Shown here: positions 12,455 through 24,682 of the stretch, piece after piece
How positions within the stretch are numbered: position 1 is the first letter of the stretch
How the letters are laid out: every line of letters starts with the position of its first letter
Assembly: GCF_031755915.1 (NCBI RefSeq)
Contig: NC_083389.1
Coordinates: forward strand, 12,579,001 to 12,643,000
Reading direction: 5' to 3'
Source of the DNA: Ziziphus jujuba
Lineage: Eukaryota > Streptophyta > Magnoliopsida > Rosales > Rhamnaceae
DNA: 64,000 bases
Translations under genes and position numbers: made by a program
Notes under the pieces: generated by a model
Databases searched by the model: none
What the model was told of the DNA's origin: nothing
What the model saw: only the letters and a program-made list of their open reading frames with translations

Positions 12455-13987
12455 ATGTTTTCCAGATTCCAAGGGATAAGAATCCTTTCCCGGGAAAATT
12501 ACATCCGACTGAATTTCAAATTTGAATTCCAATCCAGAAGCTTTCATTCTCACCGACCCATTTTGCACTACTTTTCCTGCTTCGCCAGAGTTCAAGATTT
12601 TCTTTCCCCTAAGAACCAGAAGCCTGAAAAAAACTTGAAGGAGTCGGAGTTTGTTCACAATGCTGCAAATAACATGGATTCTGGAAAAGACCCAGATGAT
12701 CAAACGGCCATTTTCGTCCAAAACATCATCAGATTTCGAAGGGACAAATCGACGGAGGAGATTGAGGGAGCTCTTGATCGTTGCGGGCTTCTTTTGACAG
12801 AGAATTTGGTCTTAAATGTGCTTCGGAGGCATAGCTCTGATTGGAAACCAGCTTATTTATTCTTCAACTGGGTTCGTAAAGGAGGCGGAGGGAATGGGTA
12901 TTCACCAGGATCCGATGCTTACAATGAGATCCTTGACATTCTTGGAAGAATGCGGCGTTTCGAGGAACTGACCCAAGTGCTCGAGAAAATGTCTAACAGA
13001 AGGGGATTAGTCAGTGAAATGACATATGGGATTTTGCTTAGAAGATATGCGGCTGCACATGAGGTGGAGAAAGCAATTGATTTTTTCCGCAGGAGGAAAG
13101 AGTTGGGTCTTGAGCTTGACTTAGTTGCATTTCAAACTCTTTTGATGTGGTTATGCCGGTATAAGCACGTAGAAGTTGCAGAAACCTTGTTTTACTCTGA
13201 GTTGAATGAGTTTCGGCCTGATATAAAGACAATGAATATCATTCTTAATGGTTGGTGTGTACGTGCAAATGTACGTGAGGCAAAACGGTTTTGGAATGAT
13301 ATAATCAAATCTAAATGCCAGCCTGATCTGTTTACATATGGGACTTTCATTAATTCACTGACCAAGAAAGGAAAATTGGGTTCAGCAATGAAGTTGTTTC
13401 GAGCCATGTGGGATAAGGGCTGCAACCCAGATGTAACAATCTGCAATTGTGTCATCGATGCACTTTGTTTCAAGAAGAGGATTCCTGAAGCCCTGGAAGT
13501 TTTAAAGGAAATGAATGAGAAGGGTTGTCTGCCAAATGTTATGACATACAACTCGCTGATCAAGCACCTGTGTAAAATCCGGCGGATGGAAAAGGTCTAT
13601 GAGCTTTTAGATGAAATGGAGCAGAAGAAAGGGAGTTGTTTGCCTAATGCTGTGACTTATAGTTTCTTGCTCAAGTCGTTGAAGAAACCAGAGGAAGTTC
13701 CAAGTCTCTTGGAGAGGATGGAGAGAAATGGATGCAGGATGACTGGTGACATGTACAATCTGGTGTTGAAGTTGTATATGGAATGGGATTGTCGAGAAAA
13801 AGTTAGATACACTTGGGATGAGATGGAGAGAAATGGGTTAGGACCAGACCAGCGATCTTATACCATTATGATTCATGGGTTGTATGACAAGGGAAGGAAG
13901 GACAATGCTTTGCGTTTTTTTAGGGAGATGACATCGAAGGGAATGCTACCGGAGCCTAGGACTGAGATATTGGTGAACTCTTCTTGA
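12455..13987 (+). CDS. P-class pentatricopeptide repeat protein
   Basis: An intronless gene of 510 residues. P-class PPR proteins bind organellar RNA one base per repeat and promote its stability, cleavage, splicing or translation. About ten P-type repeats of roughly 35 residues run from residue ~153 to the C-terminus; recognisable repeat starts include VMTYNSLIKHLCK, LFTYGTFINSLTK and QRSYTIMIHGLYD. No E, E+ or DYW domain is present. The first ~70 residues are rich in Arg, Ser and Phe with few acids, as expected of a mitochondrial presequence. A later Met at residue 74 (12674) is the alternative start but would remove that presequence. The closest relative I recall is Arabidopsis At3g15200, which is also the syntenic expectation. 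The RNA target is unknown. The gene converges with RPS20 downstream. Confidence 0.9.
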   Translation: MFSRFQGIRILSRENYIRLNFKFEFQSRSFHSHRPILHYFSCFARVQDFLSPKNQKPEKNLKESEFVHNAANNMDSGKDPDDQTAIFVQNIIRFRRDKSTEEIEGALDRCGLLLTENLVLNVLRRHSSDWKPAYLFFNWVRKGGGGNGYSPGSDAYNEILDILGRMRRFEELTQVLEKMSNRRGLVSEMTYGILLRRYAAAHEVEKAIDFFRRRKELGLELDLVAFQTLLMWLCRYKHVEVAETLFYSELNEFRPDIKTMNIILNGWCVRANVREAKRFWNDIIKSKCQPDLFTYGTFINSLTKKGKLGSAMKLFRAMWDKGCNPDVTICNCVIDALCFKKRIPEALEVLKEMNEKGCLPNVMTYNSLIKHLCKIRRMEKVYELLDEMEQKKGSCLPNAVTYSFLLKSLKKPEEVPSLLERMERNGCRMTGDMYNLVLKLYMEWDCREKVRYTWDEMERNGLGPDQRSYTIMIHGLYDKGRKDNALRFFREMTSKGMLPEPRTEILVNSS

Positions 13988-15009
13988 ACGTTAATTTGAA
14001 GAGAGAAGGTGAACAATAGGAAAATTTGTCACCCAGATTTGATACAATATTATTGACATTTAATTCATTTTTATTCCAAGTGGAAAAAGTTTCCCTGTGA
14101 AATTTATGTAAAGGAGCAAAATGAGGTCTTGGATGCCTTGTAACCATGAGACCAGCTAGTTGTTTTCAAAATCTCAAACCGTACAAGATGTTTGGGTTGG
14201 ATAATTCATTTTGAGGCATCATTCTAATGAAATTTGTACATTAAAACTTGTTGACCAGTCTAGACTTGGTGAACGTTTCTCTTTGAACTTTAATCAAAAT
14301 CATCAATTTCTTTAAAATGCATGCTTAGGAATGACGATGGGAAAGGAAATTTTCTTCTATCATCAATCATTATATAACTTAAAACCATTACAAATTGAAT
14401 CATTTTCTCAACAAATTGAACTATTTTCCTAAGCTTTTTACTTGCCAAAAGAAAATCGATTTTATTTATATATATCAATTTTCTTAATCTGGTAAAATAT
14501 TCCAAATGTCATCTTAAGAGCAGAAACCGCCAACAACCTAATTGTCACACACTCAAATATTTTATTTATTTATTTGATCTTCAATCACAAATAAATTTAT
14601 TTATTGGCAGAACATATTTTAATGCTCTCTAATTTTAGATTCACTTGCTTTAATTTAATTATTTAAAAAAGATATAAAATAATGATAATTAAGTGCGATC
14701 ACATAATTTAATCGACTCTAATATTCTCTGTTATTGATTGTTACAACTGAAACCTATTTGTATTTTACAGACCTGAATGAACCATTTTATGTAAGAGAGG
14801 CCTATATTAAAAACAATTGTAAAGTCCGCAAATAATATAACCCGTAATTAAAAATGACAACCAAATTCTATGAATGAATTTAAGGAGAGAGGAGATAAGG
14901 GTGTGAATTATGTGCACAAAATGATAAATAAAATATATAACAAAACAGTTATCATCTCACTTTTAACACGCTCCTCTACTCTACAATGTGACCAGAAATG
15001 GGGTTTTTA
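13988..15009. other. Intergenic region between convergent genes
   Basis: About 1 kb between the stop codons of the PPR gene (plus) and RPS20 (minus). It should hold the 3' untranslated regions and poly(A) sites of both. No other feature is seen. Confidence 0.7.
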
Positions 15010-17800
15010 TCAGGCATTTGCTGCAGGAGCAGGGGCATACCAGCCATGGTGAATCTCTACAGCCTTCTTTCTTCTGGCCAGCCGCGACTTTCTGCGAGCG
15101 CCAGTGTTCCTGTGCAATGTCCCTACCTTCACTGCTTTGTCTATGACTGAGTATGCCTCAGCGATGAGCTTCTCAATTGGAAGAACTTCTTCTGCCTGAG
15201 CTTCTGGTTTCTTCCTGAGCACTTCCAAGGCATCCAAAACCTGGAAAAGATAGTCAAGAGATCAGAGAAGCCATCAGGCTAAACCAGCTCTTACTAGATT
15301 TTTGTAAGCATAACGCTCTTTTTCTGCCCAACCTTGTAACTAGTGCCATTGTTGTTACACTAATGAGGATTACACAAATTATGAAATCCAGACTAATACC
15401 AGTCCAACCCATTTCATGAATAAAATGTGACCGATTAACCAACCAGCAAAACTACTTGTTACAAATAACATCTTGTTGTTGCATCGAAACATATAAATGT
15501 TGACTAAACAAAGATATCAGAATATAACTATAATATCAATAAATACCAAATTGGCAAGATCATACAAATGCAGTTTCACAGTAATTATTTACTCGCAATA
15601 AGGGATAGTTAGTAGGTCATTAACGTTTTACACTAGCAAGAAATCAGTATAGCAATTCTTACTGCTAAAAATGAAAATTAACAATTCTATAGGAAAAGGC
15701 AAGGGCAGCCTGCTTCTTCCTTTTATATTGGTTGGGAATAGAAAACATTTTCTTGCATCCTAATTCAAGGCCAAAATTCTGATTCATTTAAGTAGAACTA
15801 GACATTGAAAAGAAAATCAACTATCCAAATTATATAATGATCCAAGTCATCAATCCTAGCACAATTAGGTACAAAAATTTCACCACTTAGCATAAAAAAG
15901 TTGGCCATGTCTTCATAACAAAATACTTGTACTCAGATGGGTTGTTCAATCGTTTCAAGTCCATATATGATTAACATTACAATTTTATAAAGGAGGGACA
16001 GAGGGGAAGAGGGAGATTTGTGGTTGTCAACGAAAGGAAAGTCTCTTATTCTTTGTCTTTTAAAGGTCAGCTGAAGTTCCAATCTGACACATTTTCTTTG
16101 GAATTGTTCATTTTGACACTGTATTATTGAACAAATATCAGTCCATAATGTCCATTAAGAAAAGTAGAGAATGAAATCAAAGAGTAAGTTACGATCAAAA
16201 GCATTCATGGATTACTAAATTACATTACTTGAATTTGTGAAATCAAGGCCAGTAACCATTCTAAATCCATAAACACTTCACATCACAGAATAAAAAATGA
16301 ACTAGTTATCCATATTCTTATCAAAACTTAGATAAACAGCTTCAAGGTTTCAACTTCAAACCAATTCATTGAACTTTCCCATTTTCCCTTCATGTATATG
16401 GTTAGAACATGATTGCATCAATTGTGCAAGAGACAATCAAGCCATGGAAATGGGGTAGAAGAGAATGAAATCATGCAAGAGGCCAAACATGGTACAACTC
16501 TATTACTAAACATCTTAAATGGAGATACATGCTTATGCAAAAAAAAATATATTCTTAAAGCAAACAAGCAAATACAAATTTTGTTCAAGCATGAGGAAAG
16601 AGCATGGTTTAAGGAAAAGTACACAACTGATTCCCACTTGTCAACTGATACAGGGAAGCTAACCTAGGTGTTAAAATTGCTCTTTCGAACAACTATTGTA
16701 TCTGAAATTTTCTTTCAGTCTCCAAAATAAAGCCATAGATGTTGAAAAGAATACCTAAAAGTATCAGGAGCTTATTAAACATACAAAAGAACTGCAGGAA
16801 TACTAATCTATCAGTTTTTGCATTGATTCTAAATGTGTAACTTCTTAACTGAATTGTATGACAAGAAGTTGACGCCAATTAACAACTGAATATACATGGT
16901 CCACTATAATGAACTAGGAATATTTTTCATTTTAAATAATTGAAAACATATAGAGTTGCTATTTCGGTACAGGTAAAAGTTGGAATAGGGTTTGCAAACA
17001 TCCTCGGCCTATAAAGGTCAGTAAGGTATTCAATATATAGAAAACCACACAGAAACTGTCCAAAAGCATAAATAAACAAAACAGCATTATAAAAGCAGTC
17101 TCCCCAAAAAAATTACACCCAGAAGGCCATAGAATCTCACAAAATATAAAACGAACATACTTAATGGGAAGCCAGAATAAGCAAATCCCATCAAATAAAA
17201 CATAATTATTTGCAGAAAGGGAATACCTTCTTCATCCTGGTTTTGACTTCAGATTTCCGGGCTTTGTTGTAAATTCTCCTTTTCTCGGCCTGTCGATCTC
17301 TCTTTTGAGCAGAATCGGCCTTTTTCTGTGGTGCAGCCTCACAGACTATAGAATGACGAATTCGCCTTTGAACATTGTTCATTGACAACCCTGAAAACAA
17401 AACAGAACCCAGAATTCAAAATTTTACTCTACTCCAACTGGTTTTTGAAATTTTGGTGAGAAATAATTTTTTTATTTTTTTTTTAAAAAGTTCTTTCATT
17501 TTTTTTCTTCTCCAATACAAAGCTTTCTAGGAAACCAAAGGAAAATGCAATAGGTGTAAGGAAATGCAATGAATGAGCAAAGAAAGTGAATGTTAGAGAG
17601 AGAAAAAGAGGGAGATTTGATTAACCTCTGGAAAAGAAATTGTGGGAAAGGCTCGCGGAGAAGCTCAGAGACCTGAAATGGGTAGAATTTGAATGGACAG
17701 CAACAGAAGAAGAGGAAGTAGAAGACCCATTGATTGAGAGGCTGCTGAGTTTGGAAGTAAGAGCCAAGCATGAAGATACACACTGAACACCAGCTGCCAT
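15010..17800 (-). CDS. RPS20: Plastid 30S ribosomal protein bS20c
   Basis: A nuclear gene for bS20, a 16S-rRNA-binding protein of the small subunit of chloroplast ribosomes. There are three exons: 17626-17800, 17227-17390 and 15010-15240. Their coding length is 570 bases, giving 189 residues in one frame with GT-AG introns. The N-terminal ~75 residues are Ser-rich and acid-poor, a typical plastid transit peptide ending near [18 protein letters not shown]. The mature part has the basic S20 helical signature ([18 protein letters not shown], then [17 protein letters not shown]). The C-terminal tail [13 protein letters not shown] is usual for plant forms. Intron 2 is almost 2 kb and shows no further gene. 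A CT/GA run sits directly before the start codon. It corresponds to Arabidopsis At3g15190, as the gene order predicts. Confidence 0.93.
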
Positions 17801-18756
17801 TTCTCTCTCTCTCTCTCTCTCTCTCCCCCCCTTAGCTCTTTGCTGGGTGTTTCTTTCTTGCGCTTATTTTATCCACTAAGAGAGAGAGAGGGTGGGAATT
17901 ATAGACAATCCCTATCCTGTCCCTGCCTATATGGTAAGAGCAGATCCAATCCAAACAGTGATTTTTTAATTTATTATATCAATTTTAACATTAAAAAAAT
18001 AATTTTATATATCTTTTTACAATTTATATATATATATATATATTTTTTTTTTTTTTAATTCCCAACTTTTAATCTATTTCATTTATGTTAGTCTCCAAAT
18101 TTAAATTGAATACTATGTGATTTTAATTACTGTCACTAACAATTTTAATATTACCATTTTTGTATTATAATTAACATTTTGTATTACTTACATATTAATT
18201 TTACTTCATATAAAATTAAAAATATGGAAGAAATGTAAGATTTTTATTTTTTGGTATAAAAAGCAATTGATTGTTGAAAATATGCATTTGGGTAAAATTA
18301 TAATAATTATAGTATTGAAGATTGTTTTATAAATTTTAAAAATTTAAATATAAAAAATAAGAACATAAATAGTAAATTAAAAAATGTACCATAATGCACA
18401 AAATTTGATGCAATACTATTCATCACACCAAAATACTAAAAAAATTAGTGCATGATTGGAGCGCCAATTACACAAAAATTCTGTATTTGCACCAAAAATG
18501 GTACAGCGTTGGAGGTGCTCTAGAAATTGTTTGGATACAGGTATTATCCAGTCCCTTCTGATTCCAATTATACTAGTTTCAAAATAAATACTGAAATGAA
18601 ATCCTAGCTCATAGTAATGATTATATATTAAGTATGGTATTAACTAAAGTTACAGATTTATACAATTTATTATAGGTAAATCACTTTTAATTAAGATTAT
18701 AGCCAATAAATAAATAAACAACATATCGCAAAAGAATTAGAGATTTTTCGTGCTCG
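17801..18756. other. RPS20 upstream region, AT-rich
   Basis: It begins with a (CT)n run at about 17801-17826, directly against the RPS20 start codon and so probably in its leader. An (AT)n/T-run near 18029-18058 and AT-rich DNA follow as far as the retrotransposon. No coding sequence is seen. Confidence 0.6.
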
Positions 18757-18761
18757 GTGAT
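18757..18761. repeat. Left target-site duplication of the copia element
   Basis: GTGAT directly before the 5' LTR, repeated at 24132-24136 after the 3' LTR. Confidence 0.85.
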
Positions 18762-19025
18762 TGTTGAAGTATATTAGTTAGAGTTAGTGACGTGGCAATG
18801 TTGGTTAATAAAACAGTTGTTTGTTTTGGCAAGTTGTCAAGTTGTTAGCACAGGTCAGCAGTTGTTAGTTATACCACCTGTATTAATAGTGTTTTCACGT
18901 GTATTTTTCAGATAGTGAAAATCAATTACAGTTTTACAATTCTGTTTTTCTTTCTTTCTATCTTTCTCTCTTCTTTCCTTCGACATTTTCTTTTATTTTC
19001 CTTCTATCCAAACACAACTTTTACA
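18762..19025 (+). repeat. 5' LTR (264 bases)
   Basis: Starts TGTTGAAGTATATTAG and ends CACAACTTTTACA. It contains about 65 bases (from roughly 18899 to 18965) that the 3' LTR lacks. It should hold the promoter and transcription start of the element. Confidence 0.9.
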
Positions 19026-19037
19026 TGGTATCAGAGC
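19026..19037 (+). other. Primer binding site for initiator Met-tRNA
   Basis: TGGTATCAGAGC directly follows the 5' LTR. It is the common plant copia PBS, complementary to the 3' end of initiator Met-tRNA, which primes minus-strand DNA synthesis. Confidence 0.9.
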
Positions 19038-19094
19038 GAGATTGACGATCCAGTAAAAAAAAAAAAAAAGGAAAATCCAGGAGTTTCGAACGTC

Positions 19095-21251
19095 ATGAAC
19101 TCGTTTGCAAGTCTGATTTCTGATAAGAATGAAAATTCTTTGGTTACAGTATCTCCATTTTCTAGTAGCATTCTGAAGCTTAACAGTGAAAATTTCTTGG
19201 TGTGGAAGTCACAAATTCTTCCTATATTACGAGGTCACAAGCTTGATAAGTTTGTACTGACTGATGAGCCAGAGTTCATGCAAGTATTTGTGTTTAGTGA
19301 TGCAGAGGTTAATGATCACAGTTTGTCTAAGTTTTCTGTTGAACAGCAAGTTTGGATTTTGCAAGATCAGCTACTGCTAGGCTGGTTGACTACTGCAATT
19401 GAAGTTGAAGAGCTTGCAGATCTAGTAGGATTGAAAACCTCAAGACGTTTGTGGATCACAATTGAGGAAACTTACTCTTGTCATTCTGAGGTTTTTATGT
19501 TGCAACTTCGAAATGAGTTACAGACAACCAAGAAAGGCTCAATGAAAATTCTAGATTATTGCAAAAAGATGAAGAAAATTGCTGACAAGATGTGTTCTGG
19601 TGGTTTTCTGGTCTCTGAGAAGGAATTAGTTATGTGCATCTTGAATGGCTTAGGGCCTGAATTTGAAACAGTTCGTGTAAACTACACTAGTAGACCTCCT
19701 TTACCTAGTCTTCAAGAGGTAAAGCATTTTCTCTCTCATTATGAAACAACTATTGAACAGAATAATACTGTGGCTATGTTTCATTCTGCAAATCTGGTGT
19801 CTGCTTTCAATAATCAGTTGAATTTAGGCTCTAGTAATACTCTACCATCATCATCTACTACCTTGAATACTTCTAATCATGCTAACTCATCCATTCATAA
19901 AGATTATAGTACTGGAAAGTCTGGTTTTTATGAAAGAGAGAGTTTTGAAGATTTTCGTGGTAGAGGTTACTATGGAAGAGGTAGAGGTAGAGGTCGAAAC
20001 CATAGGAATTGGAGACCACAGTGTCAAATCTGTGGGATTGTTGGTCATCTGGCTAGTGTGTGTTACTACAGAGATTCAAATTCTGGAAATTCTGTTTTTC
20101 AAGGAATTCATGGACATAACTATGCACCTAATTCTGTTGGCTATAATGCTCAGTTCTCACAGTTGAATAATCCAGCAATGCTAAGTTCTTCTGTCTTTAA
20201 TGGTTCTGGTTTAATAACTCGACCTATTGTTCCAACACACAATGGTGGCTTACCTATAAGTGCAGCTGGGTATAATTCTCTTGTTTCTTATCCACAAATG
20301 GTCACTAGAGAATTTCAGAGTGGGAATGGACAGATTATTCCTCATCAGAATTTTCACAATTCAGATATTAAGTCTGTTGGAAGTGAATATTCAGGACAAG
20401 CTTCTGCTAATGTTGTCACCACACCAGTTTTGGTTGGAAATCCAAATTGGTATTTGGATAGTGGTGCAACAAATTATGTTGTTGCAGATGGTGGTAATCT
20501 TATGCACGAGGTTGATTACAGTGGCAACAACAAGCTTTTAGTTGGCAATGGTCAAAGTCTTGACATTGCTAGTGTAGGTAATACACTGATTCCCTCTCTC
20601 ACTTGTCCCAATTATGTTTTGTTGCTGCAAAATGTTCTCGTTGTTCCAACAATAGCAAAAAATTTGTTGAGTATATCAAAATTGGTATGTGACAACAATA
20701 TAATAGTTGAATTTGATAAACATAATTGCTTCATTAAGGACAAACAGATGGGGAAGGTGGTGCTTCACGGATTACTTGAAGATGGACTTTACAAATTACA
20801 AATACCTTACAGGGACACAAGTCAAGATGTTGGGATTCTCATTGGATCAAAGTCTACTGCCTTTAAGGAAACTGGTAGCTGCTTAGTAATGAATAAGGCA
20901 ATGTGTGTACTATCTGGTGCTGTCTCATCTATACAAAAAGAGTGTCTTGTATCAAAAGATTGTCATTCTTTAGAAATTCATACAAATTGTACTACATATA
21001 GACCTGCTGGTGTGAGTTTACCTCTTTCTGATTCTACTAAGGAGTCAAATGTATCCGATTCCTCACAAACTGGTCAGTTGTGTTTGAATACTAGTTGTAT
21101 TGATTTTGATGTACTGCACCAAAGGTTAGGACATGCTTCAGAGGCTGTCATAAACAAAGTGTTGTCTTTGTATAAACCAGATTTGCGTATAAATAAAAGT
21201 TTAGCTTTTTGTGAAGCTTGTCAGCTTGGAAAAAATCATCTCTGTCATTGA
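19095..21251 (+). pseudogene. copia gag, protease and start of integrase (interrupted)
   Basis: The ATG at 19095 opens a frame of about 718 codons. An in-frame extension back to 18915 lies in the LTR and leader and is not expected to be used. In order: a UBN2/copia-type Gag region; a Gly/Arg-rich stretch; a CCHC zinc knuckle (C-X2-C-X4-H-X4-C, from 20022) for nucleic-acid packaging; the aspartic protease DSGA motif (from 20457); and the integrase N-terminal HHCC zinc domain (LHQRLGHAS ... CEACQLGK). The frame then ends abruptly at 21251. The usual integrase core segment holding the first catalytic Asp does not follow, and the rest of pol continues in another frame from about 21238. Confidence 0.88.
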
Positions 21252-23760
21252 TGACTACTCCAGGTTTACTTGGATTTATCCCATGACAGTAAAATCAGAA
21301 GCTTTATCTATTTTTAAGCATTTTCATGTCATGGTGGAAAGATTGTTTGATACAAAACTTAAGGTGGTTCAGTCAGATTGGGGTGGTGAATACAGATGTT
21401 TTCTTCCTTACTTACAACAGGTTGGTATAAAGTTCAGGCATTCATGCCCTTACATGCATCAGCAAAATGGTAGAGCTGAGAGAAAACACAGACACATTGT
21501 TGAGGTTGGTCTGTCTTTTCTTGCTCAAGCACACATGCCACTTCTATACTGGTGGGAAGCTTTTACTTCAGCAGTTTATGTAATTAACAGGCTTCCAATT
21601 GCCATTCTTGATTTTCACAGTCCTTTTGAATTGCTGTTTAAGAAAGTACCTGACTATGATTTTCTAAAGGTTTTTGGAAGTGCTTGTTTTCCTTTCCTCA
21701 GACCTTTTCAGAATCACAAGTTTCAATTTCATACTGAGAAATGTGTGTTCATTGGTTACAGTGATGATCATAAAGGTTACAAATGCATGTCTTCTTCTGG
21801 CAAAATTTACATTGCTCGAAGTGTAAATTTTAATGAAAAGGAATTTCCTTTTTCTACTGGTTTCTTACAAACTAGTTCAGCAGATAAGTCTAAGCTTCAC
21901 AAAACTCAGGTTTCAACAGCTCCTCTAGTCCTCATCAAATCATTGCCACAACATTGTGCTTCAGACTCAAATTTATCAACTAGAAGTTCCAGTTCAGTCA
22001 GCTTAAATAACTCTCCAACTCTGACTTCAGGAACTCATAATCAGTCTGACATACGTTTGGAATCTGAGTTGCCTATGGACCCTTTAGAGACTTCAACAAC
22101 ACTGTCAAATGTGAATCAAAATCCATCTCAGAAAACTATTTCAACTCATCCTATGCAAACACGATCTAAGAGTGGAGTTTTCAAACCCAAAGTGTTTGCT
22201 CTTACTCAACATGCTGCAGATCCAGTTGATGTTGAACCAGTTAGTGTTACTGATGCTTTAACAAATCCAAGGTGGAAAGCAGCAATGGATCAGGAATATG
22301 GAGCACTTGTCAAAAACAACACTTGGTCTTTGGTTCCCTATCATTCTGGAATGAATCTCATTGGTCACAAATGGATTTTTCGAGTAAAAAGAAATGCTGA
22401 TGGAACTGTTCAGAGGTACAAGGCAAGGCTTGTTGCAAAAGGGTTTCATCAACAACCTGGCTTTGACTTCAATGAAACTTTTAGTCCAGTGATAAAGCCT
22501 ACCACTATAAGATTAGTGCTTAGTCTTGCTATTTCACACAACTGGGAGGTAAGACAACTAGACTTTAATAATGCATTTCTTAATGGTGATCTTCAAAAAA
22601 CAGTTTATCTCACTCAACCACAAGGATATGAGGATAAACAATTTCCAACACATGTGTGTCAGCTTCATAAGGCTTTATATGGCCTTAAACAAGCACCACG
22701 TGCTTGGTTTGAAAAATTGAAGGGTGCTCTCCTAAGCAAGGGTTTTGTTAATACAGTTTCTGACTCCTCTTTGTTTGTTTTGAAGACCAAAATTGCATAT
22801 ACTTTAGTTTTGGTATATGTAGATGACATTATTGTCACTGGTTCTAATGGAGTAGCAATTAAGCAACTTATCTCAGATTTGAATTCTCAATTTTCTCTTA
22901 AAGACTTGGGACACTTGAGTTACTTTCTTGGTATTGAAGCTACAAGAAACAGTAAGGGTATGCTGTTAACCCAGACAAAATATATACTTGATTTGCTTAA
23001 AAAGACTAAAATGGATGGAGCTAGGCCCTCACCATCACCTATGGTTTCTAATAAGCCTTTATCTCTAGAAGAGGGAGATATTTTGTCAAATCCTGAGTTG
23101 TATCGAAGTACCATTGGTGCTCTTCAATATCTTACATTGACCAGACCTGATATTAGTTTTACAGTGAATAAACTCAGTCAATTTGTGCAAGCTCCAACAT
23201 CTTTACATTGGGATGCTTGTAAACGATTGTTAAGATACTTAAAAGGCACTGCAACACATGGCTTGTTCATCAAGTCAACAATAAAACTTGTTGTTCATGG
23301 ATTTTCAGACTCAGATTGGGCAAGTGATCGAACAGACAGAAGATCAACAAGTGGTTATGGAATTTTTCTAGGTTCAAATCTTATTTCATGGAGGTCCAAG
23401 AAGCAGCAAGTTGTAGCTCGTTCAAGCACTGAGGCAGAGTATAGAGCCCTGGCTCACATCACCTCAGAACTATGTTGGTTACAAAACTTGATCAAGGAGC
23501 TGGAACTTCAGTTACCAATTCCTATAGTTTGGACTGACAGTCTTAGTGCAGCAGCTTTAGCAGAAAATCCAGTTCTACATCAAAGGACCAAACATATTGA
23601 GATACATATGCATTTTGTCAGGGATAAAGTCTTGGAAAAATCTCTCCAAATTCGATATGTGCCTACTCGAGATCAGGTTGCTGATGTGTTTACAAAGAGT
23701 TTAGGAACTTCCAGGTTTCTCTATCTAAAGAATAAGCTTGGAGTTGTTCAGACTACTTAA
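21238..23760 (+). pseudogene. copia pol: integrase remainder, reverse transcriptase, RNase H
   Basis: An open frame of about 840 codons from the deletion point to the stop. It starts inside the integrase core (VIDDYSRFTW). The second catalytic Asp (QSDWGGEY) and the Glu (NGRAERKH) are present, but the first Asp is missing. A less conserved linker follows, then reverse transcriptase (WIFRVKRNADG, KARLVAKG) with its active site YVDD at 22816-22827, and RNase H with DSDWA and SSTEAEYRAL. RT and RNase H appear intact. With no in-frame link to Gag and a broken integrase, it is non-autonomous. Confidence 0.88.
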
Positions 23761-23919
23761 TTCGAGTATTTTGGAGTTTCAATTCATTCTCTGACTTACT
23801 TAACACTCAGCAAAAAGGGAGTTTTTCTGCAACGTGGTTCACTTCTTATGTGCTGCAACTTCTGCTGATTTACTATTTTTCAAACTCCCATTTTGTTTCA
23901 TCTGGTTTAACAAAATACG

Positions 23920-23933
23920 AGTTTGAGGGGGAA
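23920..23933 (+). other. Polypurine tract
   Basis: GAGTTTGAGGGGGAA runs up to the 3' LTR. It is the expected primer site for plus-strand synthesis. Confidence 0.8.
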
Positions 23934-24131
23934 TGTTGAAGTATATTAGTTAGAGTTAGTGACGTGGCAATGTTGGTTAATAAAACAGTTGTTTGTTTTG
24001 GCAAATTGTCAAGTTGTTAGTACAGGTCAGCAGTTGTTAGTTATACCACCTGTATTAATAGTGTTTTCACTTTCTCTCCTTTCCTTCGACATTTTCTTTT
24101 ATTTTCCTTCTATCCAAACACAACTTTTACA
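23934..24131 (+). repeat. 3' LTR (198 bases)
   Basis: Same ends as the 5' LTR, but about 65 bases shorter through one internal gap after GTGTTTTCAC. Outside the gap it differs at only a few bases, for example AAGTTG against AAATTG. Confidence 0.9.
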
Positions 24132-24136
24132 GTGAT
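24132..24136. repeat. Right target-site duplication of the copia element
   Basis: GTGAT, identical to 18757-18761. Confidence 0.85.
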
Positions 24137-24682
24137 GATGTTATTTCCGTTGCTTCATTTGAACAATAATCTATTTCCAATAGATCTCGACCCTATGGAT
24201 GGTTTGTAAATGACCTCGGTAATGCTTCTAATATTGAAAATTGGAAATAAAAGTAAAAATAAAAATAAAGGCTTCCAAATTTATTTTTTTAAAATATTAT
24301 ATATATATATATATATACATATATATGAATTAGTTGCTTCTAAAAATTATCCATCTTCCACAACAATACATAGGAATTGAGTGATATTAAAATCTCACAT
24401 TTGGGTTGTTAGAAGTAATGAATCAACGTCTACAACTGCCTCTTGCCCGTAAAGCAGAAAAACGTCTCTTTACTACTTGAACTGTAAATTCCAAATTGGA
24501 GAAAAGGAAACCAAAGTTTTACACATTTTTGTGTATATATCAAAATTCACCATTCCATTTACAAGGCTCAGTATTTAACTGTTAGCTTCTTCCAAACGCA
24601 CAATTAAGTCCTACCAACTTTCTCAGAAATTTACGAAAACGATTATGCTTGAAAGAAAATTGACACATTTCCTGTTATAATG
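24137..24682. other. Between copia element and PSMD5 stop codon
   Basis: AT-rich DNA with an (AT)n run near 24298-24316. The right part should be the 3' untranslated region of the minus-strand PSMD5-like gene. No coding sequence is seen. Confidence 0.6.

Larger units (their letters stand above)
18762..24131 (+). mobile_element. Ty1-copia LTR retrotransposon, integrase-deleted
   Basis: A 5.4 kb element inserted between RPS20 and the PSMD5-like gene. It has two LTRs that begin TG and end CA, a 5-base target duplication GTGAT, a PBS matching initiator Met-tRNA, a purine tract before the 3' LTR, and gag-pol in the copia order gag, protease, integrase, reverse transcriptase, RNase H. Outside one gap the shared LTR parts differ at only a few bases, so the insertion is young. 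An internal deletion in the integrase core shifts the frame near 21240, so this copy cannot make a complete polyprotein. Size and layout resemble the Ale/Retrofit group, but I cannot assign the lineage firmly. Confidence 0.93.

Noticed and set aside
18915..19094. Start of the retrotransposon frame at 18915
   Set aside because: It lies inside the 5' LTR and crosses the primer binding site. The Gag start at 19095 fits the family.
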